From Alentia gelatinosa (Eukaryota > Annelida > Polychaeta > Phyllodocida > Polynoidae), in assembly GCA_950022655.1 (NCBI GenBank), contig OX465583.1:14221298-14285297 (forward strand): a stretch of DNA of 64,000 nt, in the 5' to 3' direction. Both the position numbers and the translations under genes were made by a program. Of this stretch, positions 24,201 to 32,300 are shown in pieces; within the stretch, counting starts at the first letter, position 1, and every line of letters begins with the position of its first letter. The notes under the pieces were generated by a model that ran no database searches, was not told where the DNA came from, and was given only the letters and a program-made list of their open reading frames with translations.

Positions 24201-25126
24201 GTTATATAATAAATATCAACAATCTGCCTTTTTTTGTCTTGGTAGTTCCATTGTGCACATTTATTATGCTCGTCGAGAATACAAACATAACCACACAGAA
24301 TAGACAATGTCTGGCCACTTTCATTACATTTCCTGTGAATATCAGACATGTATTTTAACAAACGTTGTCCAGAATCACTCAAAATGAAGCCATGATGCTA
24401 ATTCTTGGTCTCTTAGTTGGAATTGTAAAGAGTACTTTCAATGTCTCATCGGGCAAACCTCTGAGGACCATTCCTGAGCCATTGATTAACCCTTTAAGGG
24501 CGAATGATGCCTTGAGGCATCAACCGGCCCGGGGCGAATGATGCCTCAAGGCATCATCCGGCCCAGGGCGAATGATGCCTTGAGGCATCATTTCTCAAAA
24601 ATGTAGAAATTCGTTTTTACCAAGGAAATAATGGAGCAATATTAATCAATTTTTCACAGAATGTAGATCTAACACCGTGATTAGTATTTCTATCCAGAAA
24701 AAATTGAATAATTAGTATTTTGTATTGTATCATGTGATTAAACCCTCAAATAAGGGGTTTTGAGGACTCTGTGCTCGTCCCTTAGCGGGATAAAGTGCCA
24801 CCATCACCTGTCCTTAAGGGGGAAGCTTGGCCGCAGACACCCGTCCTTTAAGGGTTAATAGAAGCTAGTGGCCATTCACCCCAACACACCATGCAATGTT
24901 ACATCAGCAAATCTAAGCGGTACGCCATGAGTTCAGTGAGGCTTACCAGGTGTTCCGCCTTGATGAACTCCTCCAGGGTGAGCGGCGGTCGGGTGGGCCG
25001 GTTCGGGTCTCCCGCCCCCTTCGCATCGACAGGCGCCGCCGGGGCCGCCGGGGCCGCCGCCGGCTCCGACGTCTTGTTCAGCTTGGACATGATTGCCAGA
25101 ATCTTGGGGTCTGTGATAGCATCCAT
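810..25126 (-). CDS. FAM227: FAM227-like protein (FWWh domain), gene span, 3' end outside window
   Basis: Split gene read on the minus strand, nine exons: 25126-24947, 23427-23319, 19455-19343, 15958-15809, 13692-13594, 10979-10869, 7222-7096, 2309-2181, 1072-810. All junctions are in phase and give about 427 residues. Recognition rests on FAM227 landmarks in order: DDWPLPL, EYCVFPGF, FWKKIF followed by DTFWW (the FWWh signature), HLFDRIADSFVALF, FREAFPESDRAFGDEF, and EWIAG joined to IRPPPKQWQKWDLRRLEP. The human FAM227A/B proteins are uncharacterised, so no biochemical function is claimed. The N-terminus is Ala/Pro-rich. The last visible exon encodes a low-complexity Ala/Pro tail and ends at a strong GTACGT donor, so the C-terminus is missing. 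Introns are full of transposons. A versus B orthology cannot be decided here. Confidence 0.85.
1098..1365 (-). mobile_element. hAT-like MITE, 6-bp TSD GGAAGT
   Basis: Ends CAGGCATGTCAGTT and AACTGACATCTCTG. GGAAGT directly flanks both sides (1092-1097, 1366-1371). Starts 24 bp upstream (intron side) of the FAM227 exon 9 acceptor. Confidence 0.8.
1683..1792. mobile_element. piggyBac-like fragment
   Basis: GATGCCTGGAGGCATC-type repeats and an AAGGGTTAA end at about 1,789-1,796. No left end found. Confidence 0.5.
2181..2309 (-). CDS. FAM227: FAM227-like exon 8
   Basis: After acceptor ...CTTTGACAG the exon reads IRPPPKQWQKWDLRRLEPRV and ends NLLDSSNKD. Donor GACG|GTCAGT is phase 1. It completes the WIAG-IRPPP junction with exon 7. 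Confidence 0.85.
2459..2860. mobile_element. Harbinger-like MITE with 3-bp TSD TAA
   Basis: Inverted ends GAGGGTGCGTCCACCAACCA, with TAA at 2456-2458 and 2861-2863. The interior is packed with direct and inverted CGACAAGGCT/CCTTGTCG repeats. No transposase. The 3-bp TWA duplication fits PIF/Harbinger. Confidence 0.75.
2870..4799. other. FAM227 intron 7 part, no element recognised
   Basis: Contains a purine-rich stretch (3,405-3,530) and a G-rich stretch (4,200-4,520) with several G-runs. No coding support. Confidence 0.5.
4800..5525 (+). repeat. Complex tandem repeat, about 180-bp period
   Basis: Three clear long units, each starting near GGTGGCAGGCCATGGGGAGG (about 5,131, 5,311, 5,488). 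Each is built from shorter AAGCAGTTGGCAATA submotifs. Degenerate copies extend left to about 4,800. Confidence 0.75.
6157..6512. mobile_element. TIR element with about 56-bp inverted repeats
   Basis: Left CCGGTGTGGTGCCAAAATTG and following GGTTACCCTGCCATAAGTGG return in inverse at 6,455-6,512. About 356 bp. No clear TSD. Confidence 0.75.
6632..7001 (+). mobile_element. hAT-like MITE, 6-bp TSD TATACC, with G/C homopolymer foldback
   Basis: CAGGGATGAAAG...CTTGCATCCCTG ends, TATACC at 6626-6631 and 7002-7007. Internal G8-A-C(n) tract. Same subfamily as 47,278-47,615 in the opposite orientation. Confidence 0.85.
7096..7222 (-). CDS. FAM227: FAM227-like exon 7
   Basis: Starts after ...TTTTTCTGACAG and reads VYSDCLGQAVFAVFREAFPE, ending TVSEWIAG across the junction. 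Reading on without splicing meets a stop a few codons later. The GCAG|GTCTGT donor instead gives phase 1, matching exon 8, whose IRPPP completes the family's W-x-x-G-I-x-P pattern. Confidence 0.85.
7537..7868 (+). repeat. Interspersed repeat R, copy 1
   Basis: CCCTATTGAGGTATCCC start, AGAAATGGAAATTTCAG middle, GTAACCTCTGGAGG end. About 330 bp. Four copies, all in FAM227 introns. Confidence 0.7.
7870..10186. other. FAM227 intron 6 part
   Basis: AT-rich. Has AATAATAAT near 8,515 and a retroelement-like tail at 8,700-9,030 with CCTGAAGAGTCCGAATCGGA and TGAAACC. No coding region recognised. Confidence 0.45.
10187..10492 (-). mobile_element. Foldback element, subfamily A
   Basis: Reverse-oriented copy. 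Ends are TATCCTACCCC and TTTTACGATA. It has the TAACATTGGG core, the CACTAGTGGCATA palindrome and a hairpin tipped with GGCTTCGCCTC. Lies in FAM227 intron 6. Confidence 0.85.
10869..10979 (-). CDS. FAM227: FAM227-like exon 6
   Basis: Thirty-seven codons, QPNKNSDDKDHLFDRIADSF then VALFTSIHHEIKDKFFQ, phase 0 to 0. The LFDRIA..FVALF block continues the FWWh domain. The acceptor is a tandem AAG|CAG (NAGNAG), so exon starts at 10979 or 10976 would differ by one Gln. Confidence 0.9.
11981..12303 (+). repeat. Interspersed repeat R, copy 2
   Basis: Same order of blocks. Directly followed by copy 3 after about 45 bp. Confidence 0.7.
12350..12682 (+). repeat. Interspersed repeat R, copy 3
   Basis: Starts AGACCCTATTGAGGTATCCC. 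Near-tandem with copy 2; closest to copy 4 (ACCCGGGGCGATAATCGGGA). Confidence 0.7.
13285..13590 (+). mobile_element. Foldback element, subfamily A, abutting FAM227 exon 5
   Basis: About 305 bp. The left module is flanked by TATCCTACCC and GGGTAGGATA. The right module is an imperfect hairpin of TTTAATCTTGGCC arms. The right end is about 4 bp from the exon 5 donor. Confidence 0.85.
13594..13692 (-). CDS. FAM227: FAM227-like exon 5 (FWWh signature)
   Basis: Thirty-three codons, PGFKKFWKKIFQSEASVAIM followed by QDTFWWIFIDIFQ, phase 0 at both ends. The FWK..FWW pattern names the FWWh domain. Its donor GTAT abuts the end of a foldback transposon whose terminal TTTTACGATA lies only about 4 bp away (13,580-13,589). 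Confidence 0.9.
13936..14242 (+). mobile_element. Foldback element, subfamily A
   Basis: Second direct copy 350 bp further on, very similar to the copy at 13,285. Contains both modules and both ends. Confidence 0.85.
14663..15656. mobile_element. About 1-kb GC-rich TIR element
   Basis: Left GCGGTATTCCACCAAACA and right TTGTTGGTGGAATTC are inverted. The interior has many CCGACGTC/AACGTC repeats. GC is clearly higher than the surroundings. A truncated relative starts at about 12,745 (ACATTCCACCAAACAGG). Confidence 0.6.
15809..15958 (-). CDS. FAM227: FAM227-like exon 4
   Basis: Fifty codons, phase 0 to phase 0, between ...GTGTAG and the strong donor AAT|GTGAGT. It contains GVEYCVFPGFRHGELTELP and ends RVTKAQDFN. 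The FPGFR..ELT.LP block is typical of the family just before the FWWh region. Confidence 0.85.
16103..16432 (+). repeat. Interspersed repeat R, copy 4
   Basis: Shares CATGGGATTCCGAAATTATA and ACCCGGGGCGATAATCGGGA with copy 3. Confidence 0.7.
16440..17690. other. FAM227 intron 3 part, nothing recognised
   Basis: Low-complexity AT-rich sequence. A small hairpin at about 17,365-17,400 (GGGTGTTATACA...TGTATAACCCC). Confidence 0.4.
17690..17895 (-). mobile_element. tRNA-derived SINE, minus strand
   Basis: In reverse: A-box-like TTAACTCAGCGATTGAGG and B box GGGTTCAAGTCC, followed by an unrelated body towards lower coordinates. Confidence 0.55.
18082..18295 (+). repeat. GA-rich microsatellite
   Basis: About 210 bp of (GA)n with GACA interruptions. 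Any open frame here is a low-complexity artefact. Confidence 0.95.
18300..19342. other. FAM227 intron 3 part, nothing recognised
   Basis: No repeat or coding structure found by eye between the GA microsatellite and exon 3. Confidence 0.4.
19343..19455 (-). CDS. FAM227: FAM227-like exon 3 (3' limit uncertain)
   Basis: The acceptor is ...CTGTTTCAG at 19457-19456. The exon reads VDMKFLAALEDRLQELEDRL and then VYASQI, an amphipathic helix. The 3' limit is the least certain of the gene. A phase-0 donor TCA|GTAGTC at 19343/19342 restores frame with exon 4 but is a poor consensus. Confidence 0.65.
20212..20513 (+). mobile_element. Foldback element, subfamily C
   Basis: Left end TATCCTACCCCTAATA with the TAACATTGGG core. 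The right hairpin is different: arms CGAGTTAGTCGTGTTATTGTT, almost perfectly repeated in inverse, tip CTCGGCTTCGCCTCG. Confidence 0.85.
21171..21573 (+). mobile_element. Foldback element, subfamily C
   Basis: TATCCTACCCCTAATA left end. Hairpin arms GAGTTAGACTTGTCAGT...CTGACAAGTCTAACTC. About 400 bp, in FAM227 intron 2. Confidence 0.8.
21890..22075 (-). mobile_element. tRNA-derived SINE, minus strand
   Basis: In reverse: GATAGCTCACTCTAGG (A-box-like) and TGTTCGAGTCTC (B box), then a body with GGTCGTTAGGCGTCTAAAAC. Confidence 0.55.
22080..23318. other. FAM227 intron 2 part, nothing recognised
   Basis: AT-rich sequence, poly-T at 23,030-23,048. No gene seen. Confidence 0.4.
23319..23427 (-). 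CDS. FAM227: FAM227-like exon 2
   Basis: 109 nt after acceptor TTTTTCTAG. It encodes DDWPLPLTSEKFMGAPEDKD and continues to KQLTDAT, ending in phase 1 at a weaker donor (ACAC|GTATCC). The one leftover base joins the CC of exon 3 to make a Pro codon. The DDWPLPL start matches the FAM227 N-terminal landmark. Confidence 0.8.
23570..23902 (+). mobile_element. Foldback element, subfamily D
   Basis: TATCTCACCCC end, TACGCCACGGCCGTGGCGTA palindrome, AGGGGTGAGATAAA inner end, then a hairpin of GGGCCATAATCGTCA arms with tip CGGCTTCGCCTCG. Confidence 0.8.
24490..24854. mobile_element. piggyBac-like MITE (TTAA target)
   Basis: TTAA at 24486-24489 and 24855-24858. Ends CCCTTTAAGGGCG and CGTCCTTTAAGGG. 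Three palindromes GATGCCTTGAGGCATC near the left end. Confidence 0.75.
24947..25126 (-). CDS. FAM227: FAM227-like exon 1 (start codon)
   Basis: Sixty codons from ATG at 25126-25124, starting MDAITDPKILAIMSK. A GC-rich stretch encodes an Ala/Pro linker. The exon ends ...EEFIKAEHL at donor CTG|GTAAGC, phase 0, and reads directly into DDWPLPL of exon 2. I chose this start because it is the first in-frame ATG of the coding-like stretch. An upstream coding exon cannot be excluded. Confidence 0.8.
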
Positions 25127-25743
25127 GGTAAATTACTCCTTGTGTTGACTGTGGTTGTGGTAGGTGTCTGATGTCACACAGTGAGCAGAGTCTACTATGA
25201 TGTATCTTATATTTACTGTGTGGCTGTTTCAGGTTTTATGTAATTTGAGGTGTTGTTGTCAGGTTTTAGACGGTACCTGTGGTCCAAGTAGTTTCTGTGC
25301 TTCGTTGGTTGACATTGGTGTTAGGGTGTTCTCTGCTTGGTGATGTGTGGGGATTTCCAGACCTTACAAGGAATGGATGTCTGAGATTATACATAAACGG
25401 ATGCATACATGTAAACTGTGTGCAAGTGTACAATAAAAGTTACAGAATAACCTTTACATTCTGTTGTGATATATTCTTATCTTAACATCAAAAGAGGGAT
25501 AACAATTAGTAATGTAAAAATAATTAGAAAACGTAACTGTAAACGAAGAAAATGATTAAATGTGACGGTTCCAGTTTAAAGACAGAACTCACCTCCTCAT
25601 CTATGAATGACAAAGGACAATCTAATAAAAAAAACCACTAATCAAATGATAAGTTGATGCTATGGTTCTAGCATTTATTATATACCCATGATGTATTTAT
25701 TGTAATACACACCGTTTCGCCAAATAACATAAGAGTATTATAC

Positions 25744-26050
25744 TTTATCCTACCCCTAATATAAAATCCCATAGGCTTAACATTGGGTTTCCGTATGCCA
25801 CGCTGACTGGCATACAGAGTTTTATATGCCACTAGTGGCATACAGCATTGTTATCACGTAATATTCCAAAATCGAGGAGATAGGGTAGGATAAAATCAAA
25901 ACCGGATTCGTTTTAATCTTGTCCACCGCATTCCACTCCTGAAGTTTTGGCTCCGGACTTCACTCGGCTTCGCCTCATGAAGTCACTTTCCCAAACTCCA
26001 GTCGTGGAATACGGTGGACAAGATTAAACCTCATCCAGTTTTACGATAGA
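25744..26050 (+). mobile_element. Foldback element, subfamily A
   Basis: Complete copy between the two genes, with the same ends and internal GGCTTCGCCTC hairpin tip. Confidence 0.85.
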
Positions 26051-26411
26051 ACAGGGTTCCATACCACAGTGTACTGAACATGTTGACCACACAATGCTAT
26101 ATGTACTGCCGATGTTGCCACATGTTGTTATGTGTACTGAACACGTTGACCGCATGTTGCTATGAATACTAAACACGTAAAAACATGTAAAAAAAACCCT
26201 AGAAAACGTAACTGTAAAAGAAGAACACTGCACACATTGAAACATCAGCAGTATGTTTTCTATGCCAATATATGGTACGATTTTATTTATTTTGGGTCTA
26301 TTAAAAATATACAACAATCTACCATCCTTGTACATGCTACAAAACTGGATGGGAATTGATGTTATATATGGAACTCCCCATCTCGTTTTGTGGCGTGCAC
26401 ATAGACAATAA

Positions 26412-26540
26412 TCGATGGTTTTGTGGACAGGCGGCCGTAAACCACGAGTGGTTGACGCGTAATAATACACGAGCGCTAGCGAGTGTATTACGAGGTCAAC
26501 CACGAGTGGTTTACAGAGCCGCCTGTCCACAAAACCATCG
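26412..26540. mobile_element. Long near-perfect palindrome
   Basis: Arms begin CGATGGTTTTGTGGACAGGC and return as GCCTGTCCACAAAACCATCG. Loop region TACACGAGCGCTAGCGAGTG. Probably the hairpin module of another foldback subfamily. Confidence 0.75.
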
Positions 26541-26899
26541 TTTGTTGTATTTATTATCCATCTTTTCGAATAAATTAAACCCCTTAATTGCCATATTTAC
26601 GGGTTTAACAACAGGAACTATTTCTTTGCTCTATAGCAAAAGGGACTATTTTTCCCGTATACCATGGTTTTGAGGCCTTATACCACAGGTTCGATTCCGT
26701 ATACCACAGTTATAGTATCTGACAGGTTTTATACAATGGGTCGTGGTTTACTGAGTCCCCATACATTTTCAATGGGGGCTTTGTATACGATGGGTAATAA
26801 AGCAGTCAGGTCGTTCTATATAATTATTGACAATGTTATATTGACAGAGAGTCGACAATTGACTGGATTATGATTATTACAGTAATTTTGGTTAAATTT

Positions 26900-27215
26900 T
26901 ATCATTTTTGGGTATATAATAAATATAGAATGCCCTCCCTTGCTTGTACAAGGTACGAAAATTTACGGTAAATACTGAACTCGACGTAACCATTGGGTTC
27001 CATATTTACCATCAATTTTCATCTTGTTCTGTACCTTGTACAGCATAGTCAGGACGTTTTTTTTTATGATTACCATATCGTATCAATATATAAACCCTCA
27101 TCCCTAGACTTGCTCAGGTCTTTGATTATGAACATTCATCAAATGATTAAACACAATCAGAAAAATGTTCATTATAATATGTATCTTTCTCTGACTGGCC
27201 CATGAATCAAAGACT
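26900..27215 (-). mobile_element. Diverged relative of MITE family F
   Basis: CTTGTACAAGGTACGAAAAT ... TGTACCTTGTACAGCATAGT and CAGGACG resemble the family F arms in reverse orientation. Limits approximate. Confidence 0.45.
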
Positions 27216-27904
27216 TGTCCACTCTGACCAGAATCTCCTGTTTATGACCCAAAGCCGCCCTGTAACCCTACACCTCCTCCTACCCCTCTCCATCCCCTCC
27301 TCCAGTTCTCTGGCCGCCTGTGTTGTCATAGCAATACATTTCGTCTGCTCCTGATTGAGATCAAAGAGAGCGACTGGGAGACCATGGGAAAAATAAATCT
27401 ACTTCTTAGACCCTACACCCACAGTCTATGTTGGTATTACAATTGTATGGGTAAGGTAATCATGGGTATCAATCTCCCAGCAGATATCTCGACCAGTAGC
27501 TTGGGACTTCTGCTTGGAGAGTGCTGGCGCTACATCGCACCAGCCTACATGGCCGTTTACGGATTCTACCAGTCCCTGTATCAAGCGGGGGGTACGGGTA
27601 GGGGTGGTAGGATACAGGGACTGAGGCCAGTTTACCTCACCCCCAATAGTATTTAATATGCTCTATATTACGAGACATATAGATGTATGTCCCTTAAGTT
27701 ATCTTTAGATCGATGTTGAGTCAACTGATGCCAAAAATTGGTAGAGGTAATGGGACCGGTGGGGGTGTGGTTGGTGTGCAGATCGGAAAATTTTCCAATC
27801 TGCACACCACCCACACCCCCACTGGGGACGCGGAATATGCACCCAAGGAAGATTTTTTGAAACATATGTTCTTTGAACTGTGTTGGATGCTGTGATTGTG
27901 TGAA

Positions 27905-28116
27905 TACATGTATTATTTATTTTCTAAATTTGTGTATTTGTTTATATCTATTTGGTATTTATTTTCTATTTATTTGATTAGAATGTGTTATCAATAACCC
28001 TTTTAACCTAATAACCAGTGTTTCCTTCATTCATGTAGGTATTCTCTATTGTATAACTATTGGCAGACTGAAAACCCCGCTTAAGGGGACACTTGGCCCG
28101 GAACGGAGGGTGTTCC
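27905..28116 (+). mobile_element. Tigger-like fragment (right half)
   Basis: Matches 50,105-50,350 (TATTCTCTATTGTATAACTA, CCCCGCTTAAGGGGACACTT), then stops where the inverted repeat at 28,119 begins. Confidence 0.65.
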
Positions 28117-28118
28117 CT

Positions 28119-28300
28119 TAAGTTATAACTGTGTATTTAGAGGTAGTTTTCCCGTGGAGCTTGGCTGGTTCTCAAGTCCAGTCATTTTGTTCAGTCTTCC
28201 TCACTGGTTCGCTAACTGCAAAGTGGCTCACCTATTTACATAGGACAGCTATTCACCCCTGGATGGAGATCAGGGGTGAATACTTTACCTCTCTTTAATC
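28119..28300 (+). repeat. Inverted repeat, left arm, flanking exon 1
   Basis: About 180 bp starting TTATAACTGTGTATTTAGAG. Its inverse is at 29,785-29,975. Between them lie the promoter region and exon 1 of the BUBR1-like gene. Confidence 0.8.
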
Positions 28301-29158
28301 ACCTGAACTGAAATCAATAGGGATCAAACTGTCTGTAGAGGAACTTATTAGATATAAGTGTGATTGTATGCAAAGAGGTGAACAAGTAATAAAACAACAA
28401 AAGAAGAAGAAATACTTCTTGTAAAATTGTAGATTTCGACCTCGTCCAACATGTCAACATAACTGAGCGATAATTGGTTAAGTTTACCAACTTACAAGCT
28501 AGTATAGTTCTATTGCATCAGGACAATAAGCGATATATTTTATTTTCTAATATCATTAATTTCCCATGAGTATAGTCCAGACATTAAAGTACTATTAGCG
28601 CAAACACTCGACCACATTGGCCATCGTTACACACATTACCTTACCTTAGGGTACTGCTATTTTGGTTGTCAGGTACGCCATATCAGTTCTTTGATTTGCC
28701 ACTAGATGGAAAAAACTTCCGACACGAATTCATCCCCTGGTTGAAAAGGCCGAAACTATTGTGATTCACACCGGTCCCTTCGGGATCTTCATGCCTTACG
28801 TGTGAGGTTATATGTAAAATGTACAGGACGGGGCAGTGAACCTGTGCCTGTAAAGGTGCAGTTTCTAAACCCATCGGCCATTTAGTCTATTTTACAATCT
28901 ACATGGAGGCCACGCAAGTCGAATTCCCGTCCTACGTTATGATTCACCTAGCGGATGATCTGGAAAACAGGCGCCAGCAGCACACTGCATCGCTCGAGCC
29001 ATAAATCGGAGCGGCGCAGTACGCCAGGTAAGCCTCGTTTTGGCGATATAACAGACGCTCTTCAAGCAGATCCATGATCCCATCTAGATTCATAGTTTTA
29101 CATAGAATGTGCTAGGTGAGTGTACAGCGGGGATTTTGAAAACAAACGTAAAGCCAAA

Positions 29159-29304
29159 ATGGAGGCAAATGAGCCTGGCTTTGAGTGGGAATTAAGTAAG
29201 GAAAATGTACGCCCACTGAAGACAGGCCGACAATTCTCCAATTTAAAAGCTGCATTGCAGCCTAGTTCGACTGATGGAGCTGCGAAAATCAAGGACGAAA
29301 AGCA
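29159..29304 (+). CDS. BUB1B: BUBR1-like exon 1 (start, KEN box)
   Basis: ATG at 29159; the upstream in-frame GTG is not used. Encodes MEANEPGFEWELSKENVRPL, with the KEN degron-like box in the same context as vertebrate BUBR1. Ends AAGCA|GTAAGT, phase 2, joining exon 2 as ...Q-KFELELRTY. Upstream, TTTGAA at about 29,134 resembles a CHR cell-cycle element, but this is weak. Confidence 0.9.
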
Positions 29305-32300
29305 GTAAGTTGCTAACGACACTATCGTTTTTAACATGATTGTGGTCACGACAAACGCACTGTTACGCAGAGGGCTTGGCCGCACTAACAACAAAATATT
29401 ATTCTGTTTATTTCGCTTCAGATTTAGAAACTGTAGTTACCACAAGTGGTAGAGTGGTATCATCCAGTGCTGATTACTGAGGTATCAATCTGATCTGTCA
29501 CTTTTCTTTAGGTCTCACGACAGACAAGGATGTGATTGTGATCGTGACTGGCAGTGGCAGCGCGACCTACTGACTCAGTCGGTGACTGTCACTGTCAGTG
29601 TCTGTCATAAATAAGAAACCCCCAAGCTTTAGTCAAAGTCCTCGATCTCCAACTATTTGATGCAGGGTGATATTCACTCGGCTGTCGCCTTGTTCATATC
29701 AACGTGACTTTGACCAAAACGAGTTGCTTTGTGTGTTTATTTCACCCCCGTATTCTGTACACACTAAAACTAAAACTTAGTAAAAGTATAATTAGTATTC
29801 ACCCCTGATCTCCATTCAGCCAATTTCAGGGGTGAACAGCTGTTTTAACTTCTATGTAAATAGGCGAGTCACTTTGCAGTTAGCTAACCAGTGAGAAAGA
29901 CTGAACAAAATGGCTGGACTTGAGAACCAGCCAAGCTCCACGGGAGAACTCCCTCTAAATACACAGTTATAACATAAATTAACAAGCAATTGTTCTGAAA
30001 GTTGGCAAAGACAAATTGGTATACATTTATCCATTCGATTGAGATAATCTAAATAAAAAGTTTCTGTCCCGAGCAAATTGTCCCCTTAAGTGGTGTGTCC
30101 CAGAAGTGGGGTTATACTGTATTAATAATTTCTGGCCAGTTCTTTTTACAAATCTATCTGCAAGTGTGCGCGAATGTGTATTTCCTAAATCATTAGTAAA
30201 TGCCCCATGACCACTTCACAGTCTCCACTGCCAGGTGTCAGGAGGTGATATAGTGGGACGAGCTTTGAAAAAGGCAGACTGTGGCTGTAGTTGTGACTAA
30301 GCAGTACACTATTAGCAGACAAGCTAACACATCTCCTATAATATTTCAGGGTATACTTATAAATGAAATGTAATTCATAGGTAATTATTTGCAATTTCCA
30401 GCTATACGATATGCCATTCATGCAATATCAGAAAATTACATTTTTCTTACTCTTTATCATCTGTAATGATGCTATGTTAAGAAATCTTTCACAGCCTCGC
30501 AATATAGGTATCGTATTAATTGTCATGAAATAGGATAGGATGCTTATTTCTATAGGTCACTGTGATAGGTTTTTCAAAAAATCACCCTGAAAACAGGAAC
30601 CTTACATTTTTAGTATTTTTTACCTAAAAAATTCTTCAACTTCAGAGCTATACAAGGTCTACCAGTAGAGACACTCCTAGAGAGACTGGTGAACCTACAT
30701 TTAACTATATTTTAATATTTTACAACACCAGGGGTCATACAGGTCACTTCCCTAGATTACGCCCCTCTGTAAATAGAATAGAATGATAACTTTGAATTGT
30801 CAGTTAAGGAAGCACATGTATGTTAAAGATCAAGTTTGTCAGTTAATTTTCTGATTCTTTCAGAACATCTCAGTCCCGCATTTCCTTGATTTGAACTTTT
30901 CAAACCTACCTCTGGGTTAACCCCAACAACTTTCTTTGAACCTTCTGACCATTTTACCTCCTTCTGTGCTACTGCACCATCTGCACTGTCTTCATTACCT
31001 CTATAACTGACACCATAATTTCTGGCAAACTCTGAGAACTGGTAGGATCCAAACTGCAGACCATTGTCGCTGATCGAAATTCTTGAAATACCATGCCTTG
31101 CGAATATTGACTTTAGGTGGAGTACAATGGACTGTGATTTGATGATTTCTGGATAGTTGGAGGCGTAGTCTATAACTAAAATTTACTGCTTGCATTCCAG
31201 TAAGAGATATCTACTCCCACCGTTTCCCAGGGTGCTGCTTTTACAAAATCGTCATTTACATGATATGTTTCTTTGCTTTGATTTAGTCTATATTTCAGAA
31301 ACATACTACACCTTTGAACCATATTGTCAATGTCCTGACTAATAGCTGGCTAGGACATTACATGCCTGGCCAACCTTTTTGTTTTTCTGCCCCCAGATGG
31401 CCATGGTGTATCTTCTCCAGCATCTCTCTTCTCATGGTTGTAGGAACCACTAAGTGACTCCCTCTAAAAAGAATCCATATTGATAGTTACATCATCTTTG
31501 TAACTAGCATTCACTGAGCAACTGCGTTCTTCCAACCATTTACAATACAATTTACCACCATTTGTAGTACAGGATCATTTTGTGTTTTTACTTGGAATTT
31601 GTGCAGTTGTTGCTCAAAGGCTGGAATTGACTGATAAACTAGGTTTACCTGAGCTGCCAGATTTTCACTTAGCTCACCACTAGTGTCTGCAATCATAATT
31701 TCTTTACCTGGAGTCCAGACTAACTCAAATTCATATGTTTGCAACCTGAGAATTAACCTCTGTATTCTAGGCATCATATCAATAATTGAATTTTTAGACA
31801 CTTGAATCAATGGTTTGTGATCTGTTTCAAGAATTAGGTTCCTTAACCCAAACTCATGTGAATGAAATTCCTCACAACCATAGCCCTGTCCCAGTGTTTC
31901 TTTCTCAATTTGGGCATAGTTCTTTTCTGCTGCAGTTATGCCACATGGTCCACCAGTTTCCAGTCTGTACCATGCTGTTGCAGCAGTACTGCTCCTGGTC
32001 TATCATTAGAGGCATCAGTAGATATCTTGGTTTCTCTGTCAGGACTAGTGAGTCAGTACTGGTTCTGTGGAGAGACTTTTCTTCAATTGATCAAATTCTC
32101 TGGTGCTCTGCATTCCAGTTCCATTCCGCTTCAGTAAATTGTAGGGTGTGGGATTTCTACCTACATTCATCTCATAGATTTGATCAAATTCAAAGTAAGT
32201 CTAATTGAACAAATTGGACGTTAAACTACCCAAACAAACAAATATCACAGGCATATCTCCCATATGGGTTATTGAAGGTGGTGAGTCTTTTACTGGCATT

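Larger units (their letters stand above)
25127..28118. other. Intergenic space between divergent genes
   Basis: Upstream of the FAM227-like start. Holds foldback elements and the Tigger-like fragment listed above. A CAGATCGGAAAATTTTCCAA palindrome lies at about 27,779-27,805. Promoters are not identifiable by eye. Confidence 0.5.

Noticed and set aside
29120..29158. Upstream in-frame start for the BUBR1-like protein
   Set aside because: The codon is GTG, not ATG; the first ATG is at 29159.
28140..29975. Short ATG frame of about 20 codons (GLENQPSSTG...) present in both inverted arms
   Set aside because: Too short, lies in transposon-like repeats, and no family recognised.
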